Source: Paenibacillus lupini (GTDB lineage Bacteria; Bacillota; Bacilli; Paenibacillales; Paenibacillaceae). From it: a stretch of 64,000 nt of DNA. This document shows, piece after piece, positions 1-8,872 of the stretch (positions are counted from its first letter, which is position 1; each line of letters begins with the position of its first letter). Both the position numbers and the translations under genes were made by a program. The notes under the pieces are model-generated. The model was not told the origin of the DNA. It saw only the letters and a program-made list of their open reading frames with translations, and made no database searches. The stretch is taken from positions 186,001-250,000 of the forward strand of contig NZ_JAASRW010000003.1 in NCBI RefSeq assembly GCF_011761355.1. Direction: 5' to 3'.

Positions 1-567
1 CTGCAGCTGCTTATGGTGACTTCGGCGGGACCAAAGGAAGGCAAATCAACAACGATTATGAATTTGGCGGTTACTTATGCTCAGATGGAAAAGCGGACGA
101 TTCTCGTTGACGCGGACCTTCGAAAGCCAACAGCCCATTTCACTTTTGGTCTAACTAATCGAACGGGACTGTCGCATGTCCTGTCCGGACAGGCAGATCT
201 GAGAGAAGTGGTAAAGGAAAGTCGTATTCCGGGGCTTGATGTGATGACCTCCGGACCGATTCCGCCAAATCCTTCGGAGCTGTTAGGTTCATCTCGAATG
301 GATGCGCTGCTTGATCAGCTTCGTGAGCAGTACGATATCGTCTTGATCGATACGCCGCCAGTGCTTGCAGTTGCGGATGCGCAGGTTGTGTCCTCGAAAA
401 GTGACGGTGTGCTGCTTGTCGTGAATGCTCGTACTGGTAAAAGACAGCATGCAATCAAAGCACGGAATGCACTGCAATTCGTGCAGGCAAGAATCGTTGG
501 TATTGCCCTCAATCAAACCGCTCACCGCGATGCGGGTCCTTATTACGAATACGTAGATCGGACGTGA
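1..567 (+). CDS. Bacterial tyrosine kinase (BY-kinase, CpsD/EpsB type), 5' end missing
   Basis: The frame is already open at base 1, so the N-terminus lies outside the window; 188 residues are visible. The Walker A motif (GPKEGKST, about residues 10-17), Walker A' (ILVDADLR, 34-41) and Walker B (VLIDTPP, about 114-120) identify a BY-kinase. These cytoplasmic ATPases partner with a membrane modulator (Wzz/EpsA type) and control polysaccharide chain length and export by autophosphorylating a C-terminal tyrosine cluster. The cluster here is short (YYEY, residues 181-184). The modulator is expected just upstream, outside the window. A second BY-kinase sits at 55771-56463 with a longer run of tyrosines. 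It is first in an eps-type gene run, and 115 bases separate it from the next gene. Confidence 0.93.
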   Translation: MQLLMVTSAGPKEGKSTTIMNLAVTYAQMEKRTILVDADLRKPTAHFTFGLTNRTGLSHVLSGQADLREVVKESRIPGLDVMTSGPIPPNPSELLGSSRMDALLDQLREQYDIVLIDTPPVLAVADAQVVSSKSDGVLLVVNARTGKRQHAIKARNALQFVQARIVGIALNQTAHRDAGPYYEYVDRT

Positions 568-616
568 GACGACCCCAATCTAAAGCGGTATAAACCTGTT
601 TAGAACAAGTTGATGC

Positions 617-653
617 TTACGAAGCAAGAATTGCTTTACGAAGCAAGAATTGC
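617..653 (+). repeat. Two 18-bp direct repeats in the leader of the dehydratase gene
   Basis: TTACGAAGCAAGAATTGC occurs at 617-634 and again at 636-653, followed by a T-rich stretch running into the AAGGAGG ribosome site. A nearly identical string (TTACGAAGTAAGAATCGC) lies upstream of the unrelated flavoprotein gene at 24758, again shortly before the ribosome site. The function is unknown; it could be a leader RNA element. I see no other gene or terminator in 568-682. Confidence 0.7.
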
Positions 654-682
654 CTCACAAATTTTTTAAGGAGGAATTCATT

Positions 683-2515
683 GTGCTGGCTCATTATCGG
701 ACAAAAGTCATTGTAGCGGGGGATTTGGCAGCTATGCTTGTCAGCTTCGCTATAGCGTATGCGCTTGAACCATCAGCTCCGCAAGGCGGGGCTATTGCCT
801 GGCTGGCTTATGCAGCTTTAGCAGCAGTCGTCGGGTTCTGGAGGCTTCATCGGATGCGGCTTCACCGCCGGATCTGGCAATATACTGGCATCTCCGACAT
901 GCTCTGCCTGCTGCAGGTCGCACTGGCTGCGGCTGTTATCCCTTTTGCGGCTTGGTGGGTGATGCAAGGTGAAGCACATACGCTCTTGATGCTGCATCAC
1001 GCAGCAGGCATCTTCTTGCTTATGGCTGGCCCGCGCCTTACCTGGCGTATTTTCTGCGATAAATACAGTGTAAGTAAGCCCGCTGTTGATAGCCGCCGCG
1101 CCTTGATCATTGGTGCAGGCAGCTGCGGTACGCTGATCGCGAAGGAAATGCAGCAGAACGACGGAGTTAGCGTAACGCCGGTAGGTTTTATTGATGACGA
1201 CCCTTATAAGCACCTGATGGATGTCCTTGGTCTACCTGTTCTAGGCAACCGCCGGGAGATTGCTTGTGTCGTGGAATCACACCATATTGACGAGATTATT
1301 ATCGCGATGCCGTCGGTATCGAAGTCACAAATCTCTGAGCTTGTTAACCTTTGCAAAACAACGAAAGCCAAGCTGAAGATCGTTCCGGATCTGCAGGATA
1401 TGATTGATAACCGTGGTGCGGCAGGCCGTATGCGTGATGTCAGCGTTGAAGACCTGCTCGGGCGTGACCCGATCCGAACGGATCTCGAGCATATTGCTGG
1501 TTATGTTCAAAATAAAGTGGTTCTCGTAACAGGTGCGGGTGGTTCAATCGGCTCCGAGCTTTGCCGCCAGATCGCTCCTTTCGCACCAAGCAAGCTGCTG
1601 CTTCTTGGTCACGGCGAGAACAGTATTTATACGATTGAGATGGAAATGCGCAGTCTTTTCCCTCACTTGCCGATCGAAACAGTGATTGCGGATGTTCAGG
1701 ACCGGACGCGTATCGATAGTGTATTTGCTAAATTCAAGCCGCAGGTTGTCTTCCATGCCGCAGCCCATAAGCATGTGCCGCTGATGGAGCGTAACCCTGC
1801 AGAAGCGATTAAAAACAACGTATTTGGTACCAAAAATGTAGCCGAATGCGCAGATGCATATGGAGCAGAGCGTTTCGTGCTCATCTCCACAGATAAAGCC
1901 GTTAACCCAACAAGCGTTATGGGAACAACGAAACGGATTGCCGAGATGTTCATTCAAAGTCTCGACATGCACAGTAATACGAAGTTTGTAGCGGTGCGAT
2001 TCGGCAACGTGCTTGGCAGCCGCGGCAGCGTTATTCCGCGGTTCAAGGAGCAAATTGTGAAGGGTGGTCCGGTGACGGTTACGCATCCAGAGATGGTGCG
2101 GTATTTCATGACAATTCCGGAAGCCGTTCAGCTTGTTATCCAAGCAGGCTCATTCGCCAAAGGCGGAGAGGTATTCATTCTCGATATGGGTAAACCAGTT
2201 AAAATTTACGATCTGGCTGTTGACCTGATCCGCTTATCCGGCTACGAGCCGCATGTCGACATCGACATTACGTTCTCTGGTATGCGAGAAGGCGAGAAGC
2301 TGTACGAAGAGCTGCTGACAAATGAAGAAGGCCTTACTTCAACGATACACAATCGAATCTTCATCGGCAGACCTGTACAGCTCAACCGTAAAGATCTTGA
2401 TTTCGAAATTCGCAAGATGGAAAAGGTGCTTGGACAGCATCCGGATGATATCCGTGCGGTTCTGCAGCATCTGGTGCCAACTTACCGGAACGGCGGCGCG
2501 ACAGCTGCTGGTTAA
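683..2515 (+). CDS. Membrane-bound NDP-sugar 4,6-dehydratase (CapD/PglF/EpsC family)
   Basis: This 610-residue protein has an N-terminal membrane domain (about four hydrophobic segments within residues 1-120), a first nucleotide-binding fold (GAGSCG near 144-149) and a second extended short-chain dehydrogenase domain (TGAGGSIGSE near 283-292) with the family motif STDKAVNPTSVMG and a nearby TTKR. This is the layout of CapD/WbpM/PglF/EpsC enzymes, which convert UDP-GlcNAc to a 4-keto-6-deoxy sugar. I chose GTG 683 because AAGGAGG at 668-674 lies 8 bases upstream; the ATG at 650 lies upstream of that site. With the PglE-type (14927) and PglD-type (13341) genes it would feed a bacillosamine-like precursor; substrate and stereochemistry are inferred from context. 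Confidence 0.92.
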   Translation: MLAHYRTKVIVAGDLAAMLVSFAIAYALEPSAPQGGAIAWLAYAALAAVVGFWRLHRMRLHRRIWQYTGISDMLCLLQVALAAAVIPFAAWWVMQGEAHTLLMLHHAAGIFLLMAGPRLTWRIFCDKYSVSKPAVDSRRALIIGAGSCGTLIAKEMQQNDGVSVTPVGFIDDDPYKHLMDVLGLPVLGNRREIACVVESHHIDEIIIAMPSVSKSQISELVNLCKTTKAKLKIVPDLQDMIDNRGAAGRMRDVSVEDLLGRDPIRTDLEHIAGYVQNKVVLVTGAGGSIGSELCRQIAPFAPSKLLLLGHGENSIYTIEMEMRSLFPHLPIETVIADVQDRTRIDSVFAKFKPQVVFHAAAHKHVPLMERNPAEAIKNNVFGTKNVAECADAYGAERFVLISTDKAVNPTSVMGTTKRIAEMFIQSLDMHSNTKFVAVRFGNVLGSRGSVIPRFKEQIVKGGPVTVTHPEMVRYFMTIPEAVQLVIQAGSFAKGGEVFILDMGKPVKIYDLAVDLIRLSGYEPHVDIDITFSGMREGEKLYEELLTNEEGLTSTIHNRIFIGRPVQLNRKDLDFEIRKMEKVLGQHPDDIRAVLQHLVPTYRNGGATAAG

Positions 2516-2552
2516 TGATTAAGTTAAGCAATTCTTTTTAGGAGAGTGCAGC

Positions 2553-3944
2553 ATGAAGGACGGCGAAAAATCGGGCGCTTCAGCCATCAAGTCTGTCCGA
2601 ACGCTTATAACAACTCGGCTTAGCCGGGGAGGAGGCGCCAGCTTCCTGATCAATTCGATTGGCATGGGACTGGCGATGCTGCTGCAGATCGCACTGGCAC
2701 GACTTCTTGGTGTAGCAGATTACGGTATTTATGCCTTCGTAACGACAGTCGTTACGTTTATGGTGTTCCCGGCTAAGCTTGGCTTTGATACGGCAACGGT
2801 TAAGCTCGTCTCTGCCTACCGGGTAAAGGGAGACTGGCCGCTGATTAAAGGCCTCTTGCGCCGCAGCAATCAGATTGGCTTCACCCTCTCCATTCTTACT
2901 GCGATCATTGGCATTGCGGTTGTGGCTTGGATGGACTGGGGCAGTGGGAAACAAAGCGAAACCGCTGATCATGCGAAGACGATTGCTTATATCGCTGGTT
3001 TTGCTGCGATTCCACTTCTGACGCTTGCAACCTTACGTCAAAGTGCACTGCAAGCGATGAAGGACGCATTGTTCGCACAGCTGCCGGAGAAGATCATCCG
3101 GCCGGTGCTGACGATCGGCTTTGTTGCTGCACTTGGAGCTTCGGGCGTGAAGCTTGGCGCTGCTCTAGCACTGCTCTGCTATCTGCTGGCAACGGCCGTC
3201 ACCTACGTCATTGGTGCGGTTGTGCTGAAGAAACGGATCGGTACTCAGACTGCGTCAGTTGTCCCTAGCTTTGAGACACGAGGCTGGCTGCGATTATCAT
3301 CGTCGTTAATGGTTAATGCCGGCATGTATTTAATACTTGGACAATTAAACGTGTTAATGATGGGGTTTATGCGGGGAGAGACGGAGTCGGGCCTATTCTC
3401 CGCAGCGGTTAGATTGGCCGTATTGGTATCGTTCATGCTGACGGCGGTTAATATGACGGCTTCGCCGCTTGTATCGGAAATGTACGCAAAAGGCGACATG
3501 AACGGGCTGCAGCGGGTGTGCAGACGGACAGGCCGAATTGGTTTTGCATTCGCGGCTGTCGTTTTTGCCTACTTCGTCATCTTCGGACATTGGACGCTTG
3601 GATTGTTTGGCGCCGAGTTCACGAAGGCGTACCCGTCACTGCTCATTCTGGCCTTTGGTCAGCTGTTCAGTGCTTACTGCGGGCAGAACGGTACGGTAGC
3701 TACAATGACCGGACGCCAGAACTCATTGACTAAAATACTTATTGCCGCAGCGATTGTGAATGCAGCCCTTAATGCACTGCTTATTCCTCAGCTTGGCATG
3801 CTGGGCGGCGCACTTGCTGCTACTTTATCGCTTATCGTGTGGAACTCAGCGGCTGTGCTGCTCGTCAGTCGTAAGCCTGGTGTGCAGACGCTTGCCTGGG
3901 CGCCAAGATTATCACTTGTTAGAAAGAGGGGGAATTACTCGTGA
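2553..3944 (+). CDS. Polysaccharide flippase (Wzx, MOP superfamily)
   Basis: A 463-residue integral membrane protein with about 12-14 hydrophobic segments. The N-terminal segment FLINSIGMGLAMLLQIALAR followed by LLGVADYGIYAF is typical of oligosaccharide flippases of the MOP (MVF/PST) superfamily. These move undecaprenyl-linked repeat units across the membrane in Wzx/Wzy-dependent assembly. AGGAGAG lies just before the ATG. The gene overlaps the next by 4 bases, consistent with translational coupling. It is the only flippase candidate in the first cluster. The substrate cannot be told from sequence. Confidence 0.9.
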   Translation: MKDGEKSGASAIKSVRTLITTRLSRGGGASFLINSIGMGLAMLLQIALARLLGVADYGIYAFVTTVVTFMVFPAKLGFDTATVKLVSAYRVKGDWPLIKGLLRRSNQIGFTLSILTAIIGIAVVAWMDWGSGKQSETADHAKTIAYIAGFAAIPLLTLATLRQSALQAMKDALFAQLPEKIIRPVLTIGFVAALGASGVKLGAALALLCYLLATAVTYVIGAVVLKKRIGTQTASVVPSFETRGWLRLSSSLMVNAGMYLILGQLNVLMMGFMRGETESGLFSAAVRLAVLVSFMLTAVNMTASPLVSEMYAKGDMNGLQRVCRRTGRIGFAFAAVVFAYFVIFGHWTLGLFGAEFTKAYPSLLILAFGQLFSAYCGQNGTVATMTGRQNSLTKILIAAAIVNAALNALLIPQLGMLGGALAATLSLIVWNSAAVLLVSRKPGVQTLAWAPRLSLVRKRGNYS

Positions 3945-5182
3945 AGAAGGTATTGCTGGCGGGGGTTCCGAAGTCGCCAAATTTAGGAGACGGCCTCATT
4001 GCCTATACGTTAAATCGCATTATCGCTATGCGCGGCAAACATCAGGTTATCCATTTTGATCTGCTGGATGGCCGATGTGATCAATCGATGCCGATCTACT
4101 CGGCTCGTGGTGGTCTGCATTATGCAATTGCTGGTGCTCCAGCAGCAAAGTCAGCGCAAGCTGCTTCGGCACCAGCCCTTAAGCTGAATAGTGCCGGCTC
4201 CAGCAAGAAGATGACGCCAGACGCCCTTCGCCGCTTGAAGGCTTATTGGCTGCATCGCAGCAAGAACGAGAAGCTGAACGGCGAACTGAGGAAAGCGGTT
4301 AGCGAGTCGGAAGCCGTATTTATCGGGGGCGGACATCTGCTGATCGATACGTACTGGACCTTCCCGCTGGCAGTCCGTCGTGTAGCGGAAGAGGCTAAGC
4401 GTCAAGGCAAGCCGCTTCATATTCTGCTTGTTGGTGCACGTGGACCTTGGAGTGCGCAAGCCAAACGCTGGCTGCTTGGGGTTTGCCGGTATGCCGCTTC
4501 TATTGCTGTGAGGGATGAGGACTCGCGGCGTTTTCTGCTTCAACTGGATCCAAAGCTGGAGAGCAAGACAGTTACTTTAGCTGACCCTGCTCTATTCACA
4601 CCAGAAGCTTTTGGTTTGACCGAAGCTTCTGCTGGTGCTGAGAGACCAGGGAAGCGGAAGATTGGCCTCGGTATTATGGATCCACATGAGATGAATCGTC
4701 ACTGTGAGCTCCGCTGGGAACGTGAAGACTGTGCCGATTGGTGGGCTGCTGCAGCGAAGGAAGCTCTTGCAGCCGGTCATGAGGTAAGCTTGTTCACCAA
4801 CGGTGCTGCATCAGATAACGCTTTTGTTGAGCAATTTGTGAAGCCTCGTTTGAAAGGTGTGCCGGGTGTCGAGATGACGCCGTATCCAACAACCGTTGAG
4901 CAGCTTGTTGGCACGATAGCCGCCTGCCATACCGTTATTGCGCAGCGTCTTCATGCCTGCATCCCGTCGCTTGCGATGGGCAAGCCGACATACGGTCTTA
5001 TCTGGGACAGGAAGCTTGAGAATATTTTTGCCGATCTCGGCATGTCCAGCCAGCTAATTGATTTCCGTAAAAGCAGGCAGCAGCTTGCTGCAGCAGTGGA
5101 AGGCAGGATGGCGGATTCGGCAGAAGCCATTAATGATAAAAAACTGCAGCTCTATGAACATATCGGGAGAATACTGCCATGA
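3941..5182 (+). CDS. Polysaccharide pyruvyl transferase family protein
   Basis: This 413-residue protein starts at GTG 3941, overlapping the flippase stop, with GAGGGGG upstream. The N-terminal SPNLGDGLIAYTLNRI motif, the GGGHLL motif near residue 130, and the C-terminal RLHACIPSLAMGKPTYGL stretch fit the pyruvyl transferase family (EpsI/EpsO, PssM, CsaB), which adds a ketal-linked pyruvate from phosphoenolpyruvate to a sugar. An Ala/Ser/Lys-rich stretch at about residues 65-95 looks like an insertion or linker. Position inside the cluster argues for modifying the exopolysaccharide rather than the SLH-binding wall polymer, but a CsaB-like role is not excluded. Confidence 0.85.
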   Translation: MKKVLLAGVPKSPNLGDGLIAYTLNRIIAMRGKHQVIHFDLLDGRCDQSMPIYSARGGLHYAIAGAPAAKSAQAASAPALKLNSAGSSKKMTPDALRRLKAYWLHRSKNEKLNGELRKAVSESEAVFIGGGHLLIDTYWTFPLAVRRVAEEAKRQGKPLHILLVGARGPWSAQAKRWLLGVCRYAASIAVRDEDSRRFLLQLDPKLESKTVTLADPALFTPEAFGLTEASAGAERPGKRKIGLGIMDPHEMNRHCELRWEREDCADWWAAAAKEALAAGHEVSLFTNGAASDNAFVEQFVKPRLKGVPGVEMTPYPTTVEQLVGTIAACHTVIAQRLHACIPSLAMGKPTYGLIWDRKLENIFADLGMSSQLIDFRKSRQQLAAAVEGRMADSAEAINDKKLQLYEHIGRILP

Positions 5183-6318
5183 GCCATAACAAAATCAAAG
5201 TGCTGCACGTCGTTGGACGCATGCATCCAGGCGGCATCGAGACGCTGCTGATGAATGTGTATCGGAATATTGATCGGGACAAGTACGAATTCCATTTTGC
5301 CGTACAGTCGCCGGAGCCTTCTTTTTACGATGAGGAGATCCGGGAGCTTGGCGGGACAATCTTTGTTCAGCCGCCGCCGAAGGACGGTATTCGTTCCTTC
5401 CGCAAACAGCTGATGGAGAACATGAACAAGTACGGGCCTTATGCTGCGGTTCATAGTCATGTATTTGGTTTCAGCGGCTATGTGCTCAAGCTGGCAGACA
5501 AGCTGGGTGTACCCGTGAGGATCAGCCATAGTCATAACACAAGCGACAGCAAGTCGTCCTCGCCGCTGCGCAATATCTACCGGTCGTATATGCGAGGATT
5601 GATCCGCCGTCACTCTACGGACATGCTGGGCTGCTCACGCGCTGCTTGTGAATCGCTCTTTGGCTCAAGCTGCTGGAAGGACGGACGGGTTGATGTATTT
5701 CCGAACGCGATAACGCTTGCTCCTTATGAGTCGCTCGTTCAGGAGAACCGTCAGGAACTTCGCAATCGCTTTGGGGCAGCAGATGATGAATTGCTTATTG
5801 GTCATATCGGCCGGTTCAGCAAACAAAAGAATCATGCGCTGCTGCTTGATAGCTTTGCTTCCCTCGTAAAGAAGCGTCCAAAGTCGCGTCTCTTGCTTTG
5901 CGGTGATGGTCCGCTAAGACCCGAGATGGAACGTAAGGCGAAGGAGCTTGGAGTAGCGGACAAAGTCAGCTTCCTTGGCCTCCGTAAGGATGTGCCGGAG
6001 CTGCTAGGTGCGCTGGACGCATTCGTGCTTCCATCTCTTTATGAAGGACTTGGCATTGTGCTCATTGAAGCGCAGGCGGCAGGAGTACCATGCTTGATCT
6101 CGGAAGGTGTACCACGTGAAGCGGATCTGCGGATTGGTCTAATCGAGCGGCTTGCGGTGAATGATTCACCAGAGCGCTGGGCAGAAGCAATGGCTAGTCT
6201 AGCAGAACGCAAAGGCAATGGCGGCGGGGAATGGCAGGCAAGAGCGGCAGCATTAGGAGAGCGCGGCTACGATATTCGGGTAAGCGCGGCGAAGCTGGAG
6301 CGATTGTATGCAGGCTGA
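5179..6318 (+). CDS. Glycosyltransferase family 4 (EpsF-like)
   Basis: A 379-residue GT-B fold enzyme. The N-terminal domain has the donor-independent motif HVVGRMHPGGIETLLMNVYR, and the C-terminal domain has HIGRFSKQKNH and the EX7E nucleotide-sugar signature in YEGLGIVLIEAQAAG, marking retaining GT4 enzymes. It overlaps the pyruvyl transferase by 4 bases (ATGA). The N-terminus resembles B. subtilis EpsF-type proteins. It would add one sugar to the lipid-linked repeat unit on the cytoplasmic face; donor and linkage are unknown. Confidence 0.9.
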   Translation: MSHNKIKVLHVVGRMHPGGIETLLMNVYRNIDRDKYEFHFAVQSPEPSFYDEEIRELGGTIFVQPPPKDGIRSFRKQLMENMNKYGPYAAVHSHVFGFSGYVLKLADKLGVPVRISHSHNTSDSKSSSPLRNIYRSYMRGLIRRHSTDMLGCSRAACESLFGSSCWKDGRVDVFPNAITLAPYESLVQENRQELRNRFGAADDELLIGHIGRFSKQKNHALLLDSFASLVKKRPKSRLLLCGDGPLRPEMERKAKELGVADKVSFLGLRKDVPELLGALDAFVLPSLYEGLGIVLIEAQAAGVPCLISEGVPREADLRIGLIERLAVNDSPERWAEAMASLAERKGNGGGEWQARAAALGERGYDIRVSAAKLERLYAG

Positions 6319-7669
6319 TCGTTTTATCGATTCGCGGAAGGTCATGCTGCTCGGCTACTCCGTCCTTCTGATACTGACGGCGAAGTGGGCTTTTGCCGCG
6401 GATGAAAGACTGTCGCTGATTTTATACTGCGGACTGCTGCTTCCGTTCTTCGTGTTAATGCGCTGGCCAAATGCGCCGGTGCTGCTGATGGTAAGCTTTA
6501 CCGCCACGCTGGCGGGGAAAGCGATCTATGCAGCAACGGTTAATCCGCTAGCCGGACCGGATGAGATTCACTATTACGAGCAGGTAACGACCTTCGAGAA
6601 GCTGTCGCAATTTATGCCGTATGCGATTGAACAGGTACAGAACGGCTGGATGAACATTTCCGCCTATCCGGTATTCGGCATGCTCTATATGCCATTCTTC
6701 AAATGGCTGGAGCTGGATGATCCGCTGGCGATTATTTTGTTTAATACCGTCATATTGATCCTGATCGTGAATAACGCCTATAAGCTGAACGAAAGCCGTT
6801 TCGCTTACACGCTTCCTGATCCGGACAATGCGAGACAGCCGTTTATTCTGATCTCGGTCATTGGTCTTATGCTTAGCCCATCGCTGATGTACATGTCCTC
6901 TTTGTTTGCAAAAGACATTACCTGCGTATGGCTGGGGTTGCTAGGGGCGATGCTGCTGCTTCGTAAAAGGTGGCTGCTGTTCATCATCGTTGTTCTGTAC
7001 TCCACGGGGCTGCGGGATTACGCGGTTATATACACACTTTGTTTTTATTTCTTATATACGCAGCGAATACGTACTGCAATTGGCGTCATGCTTGCTGCGG
7101 CGGGGCTCTTGTTTATGCAGATTGGACCTCTTGGCATCATTAATGCCGGGATGCTGTCGGTCTTCCTGTTCATTAGTCCGAACCCGATTAATTTCAGCAA
7201 CTGGGAGCCAGAGCTTTTGCTTCGGACGCTGGAAGCCGTATTTATGGGGATTGTCCTCATGATCTCGGTCTATCAGGCTATTGTGTACAAAGAAACACGG
7301 AAGTTTTACCTGATGGCGGCGGTGCTTATTTTCACTTATGCCTGTGCGCTGGTGCTGGTCGGATACGTGACGATTACGGGCCGTGAGCTCGACTACGGCG
7401 TAGGGACAATCGGGGATAACATGGTGCGTAAGAAGCTTCCTGTTCTGCCACTGATCTACACCATCAGCGGTTATGCACTTGTATGGTGCCGCAAAATCTT
7501 TATTCTGAAACATCGGAAAATTCAGTTATTAGAAGCTGAACAAAAAGGTGAGCTGCCGCAGCTTAATACGGCTGGGATGCCGCTTGGAGGAGCAAAGTCT
7601 CCTGCTTGGCATGGACGGCTTGCTGGAGGAAAGGGGGGCGATGGACATGCAGGAACAAGAACAACATAG
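6308..7669 (+). CDS. Multi-spanning membrane protein, candidate Wzy polymerase or GT-C enzyme
   Basis: This 453-residue protein has about 10-12 hydrophobic segments followed by a soluble C-terminal tail. It overlaps the end of the preceding glycosyltransferase by 11 bases. I do not recognise it as a textbook Wzy. The acidic motif GPDEIHYYEQ after the second or third hydrophobic segment resembles the first-loop acidic motif of GT-C glycosyltransferases. No other polymerase candidate is visible in the first cluster, so a Wzy role is the contextual guess, with GT-C transferase as the main alternative. The last 40 residues are rich in Gly and Ala and overlap the start of the next gene. Confidence 0.7.
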   Translation: MQADRFIDSRKVMLLGYSVLLILTAKWAFAADERLSLILYCGLLLPFFVLMRWPNAPVLLMVSFTATLAGKAIYAATVNPLAGPDEIHYYEQVTTFEKLSQFMPYAIEQVQNGWMNISAYPVFGMLYMPFFKWLELDDPLAIILFNTVILILIVNNAYKLNESRFAYTLPDPDNARQPFILISVIGLMLSPSLMYMSSLFAKDITCVWLGLLGAMLLLRKRWLLFIIVVLYSTGLRDYAVIYTLCFYFLYTQRIRTAIGVMLAAAGLLFMQIGPLGIINAGMLSVFLFISPNPINFSNWEPELLLRTLEAVFMGIVLMISVYQAIVYKETRKFYLMAAVLIFTYACALVLVGYVTITGRELDYGVGTIGDNMVRKKLPVLPLIYTISGYALVWCRKIFILKHRKIQLLEAEQKGELPQLNTAGMPLGGAKSPAWHGRLAGGKGGDGHAGTRTT

Positions 7670-8336
7670 GGCAGGTGAATGGACGAGAAAGCACTTGGAA
7701 CGCAGCAGCGTGCATAAGACGAAGAAACGGGGCCGTGATCAGTTCGGTAAGTTTCGGGGGATTCTTCGCTTGACGGAAAAGGTACTAAAGCCGCTGCCGA
7801 GGCCGCTGCTTCAGTGGATGTGGGTACTAAGCGATTGGCTGCCGGATCTGCCAGGTGTGGCCATGCGCTACGTTTTGCTGAGACGACTCGCCAAACGCTG
7901 CGGCGATAACGTGTTGATCGGACGCTCCGTGGAGCTCCGTTATCCGGAACGGCTTGTAATTGGCTCGAATGTGAGTATCCATAAGCAATGTTACATCGAT
8001 GCTTATGGCGGGCTCATCATCGAGGATGAAGTATCTATTGCGCATCAATCGTCGCTTGTCTCGTTCCAGCATACATGGAACGATCCATCGCTGCCGATCC
8101 GCGACAATCCCGTGCTGGGCTCGGCCATCCGTATTGGCCGAGATGTCTGGATCGGCTGCGGCGTCCGCATCCTCGCCGGCGTAGAGATCGGCGCACGAGC
8201 GGTCGTTGCCGCAGGCGCCGTTGTCACCAAGCCGGTCGCAGCAGGCATGCTGGCAGCCGGTGTGCCAGCCCGCCCCGTGAAGAGCATCGGGTCGGCAGCG
8301 GGTTCCGCGCCGCATGGCGGCGCGGAAGGCGGCTAA
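7641..8336 (+). CDS. Left-handed beta-helix acyltransferase (WcaF/LacA-type)
   Basis: About 231 residues. The C-terminal two thirds carry hexapeptide repeats: IGRSVELRYPERLVIGSNVS, then IGRDVWIGCGVRILAGVEIG and ARAVVAAGAVVTK, as in O-acetyltransferases of the WcaF/maltose acetyltransferase group. The likely catalytic His is in SFQHTWND. I start at ATG 7641 behind a GGAGGAAAGGGGGG stretch; ATG 7647 is an alternative, and the longer frame from 7548 is buried in the upstream gene. It overlaps the membrane-protein gene by 29 bases. It likely acetylates a sugar of the repeat unit. The end of the gene is followed by repeats, not by another gene. Confidence 0.87.
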   Translation: MDMQEQEQHRAGEWTRKHLERSSVHKTKKRGRDQFGKFRGILRLTEKVLKPLPRPLLQWMWVLSDWLPDLPGVAMRYVLLRRLAKRCGDNVLIGRSVELRYPERLVIGSNVSIHKQCYIDAYGGLIIEDEVSIAHQSSLVSFQHTWNDPSLPIRDNPVLGSAIRIGRDVWIGCGVRILAGVEIGARAVVAAGAVVTKPVAAGMLAAGVPARPVKSIGSAAGSAPHGGAEGG

Positions 8337-8394
8337 GGCCAGAGCGCCAGAATGTTGAGATAGTAGCGAGGGTCTGAGTTCGCGCAAGCGAAGA

Positions 8395-8625
8395 AGGTAG
8401 CTAGTGAGAGACTGGCTGGTGCATCAACGTCTGAGGTAACTAGTGAGAGATTGAATGGTGCGCCAACGTCAGAGGTAGTTAGTGAGAAACTGAGTGGTTC
8501 ACCAACGTTAAAGGTAGCTAGTGAGAGTCTGGCTGGTGCGCCAACGTTAGAGGTAGCTAGTTAGAGACTCAATGATGTACCAACGATAGAGGTAGCTAGT
8601 GAAGCCAAAGTTCGCGCCAACGCCT
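8395..8625. repeat. 39-bp tandem repeat, about six copies
   Basis: Units begin with AGGTAGCTAGTGAGA and end near GCGCCAACGT, at 8395, 8434, 8473, 8512, 8551 and 8590, an exact 39-bp step. Because 39 is divisible by three, one frame stays open for four units and would read VASERLAG-type 13-residue repeats, but there is no start codon or ribosome site. The array starts 58 bases after the acyltransferase stop. No gene is visible from 8337 to 9218. Confidence 0.9.
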
Positions 8626-8655
8626 AGGTGGTGCGCTAACACTTCAACTGTGGGC

Positions 8656-8861
8656 GGAGTTTAAGGTTCCTAAGGGACCTTAAACTCCAAATCGATTAGT
8701 AGTTTTGGGTAGTTAAGGTCCCTGAAGGACCTTAACGCATAGAGAAAAGCGCAAAAGTCGTAGAAAAGCAGCTGTTTGAGGAGATTTAAGGTCCCTTAGG
8801 GGCCTTAAGCTCCAGAATGAGAAGCTGTTTCGGATAGTTAAGGTCCTTGAGGGACCTTAAC
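8656..8861. repeat. Alternating pair of hairpins, two copies at a 124-125 bp step
   Basis: Type A palindromes (GGAGTTTAAGGT ... ACCTTAAACTCC) lie at 8656-8688 and, with mismatches, at 8780-8813. Type B palindromes (GTTAAGGTCC ... GGACCTTAAC) lie at 8712-8736 and 8837-8861. A and B alternate, and each recurs after 124 or 125 bases. None has a T-run, so they do not look like ordinary terminators. Confidence 0.88.
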
Positions 8862-8872
8862 GGAGTACAAAA

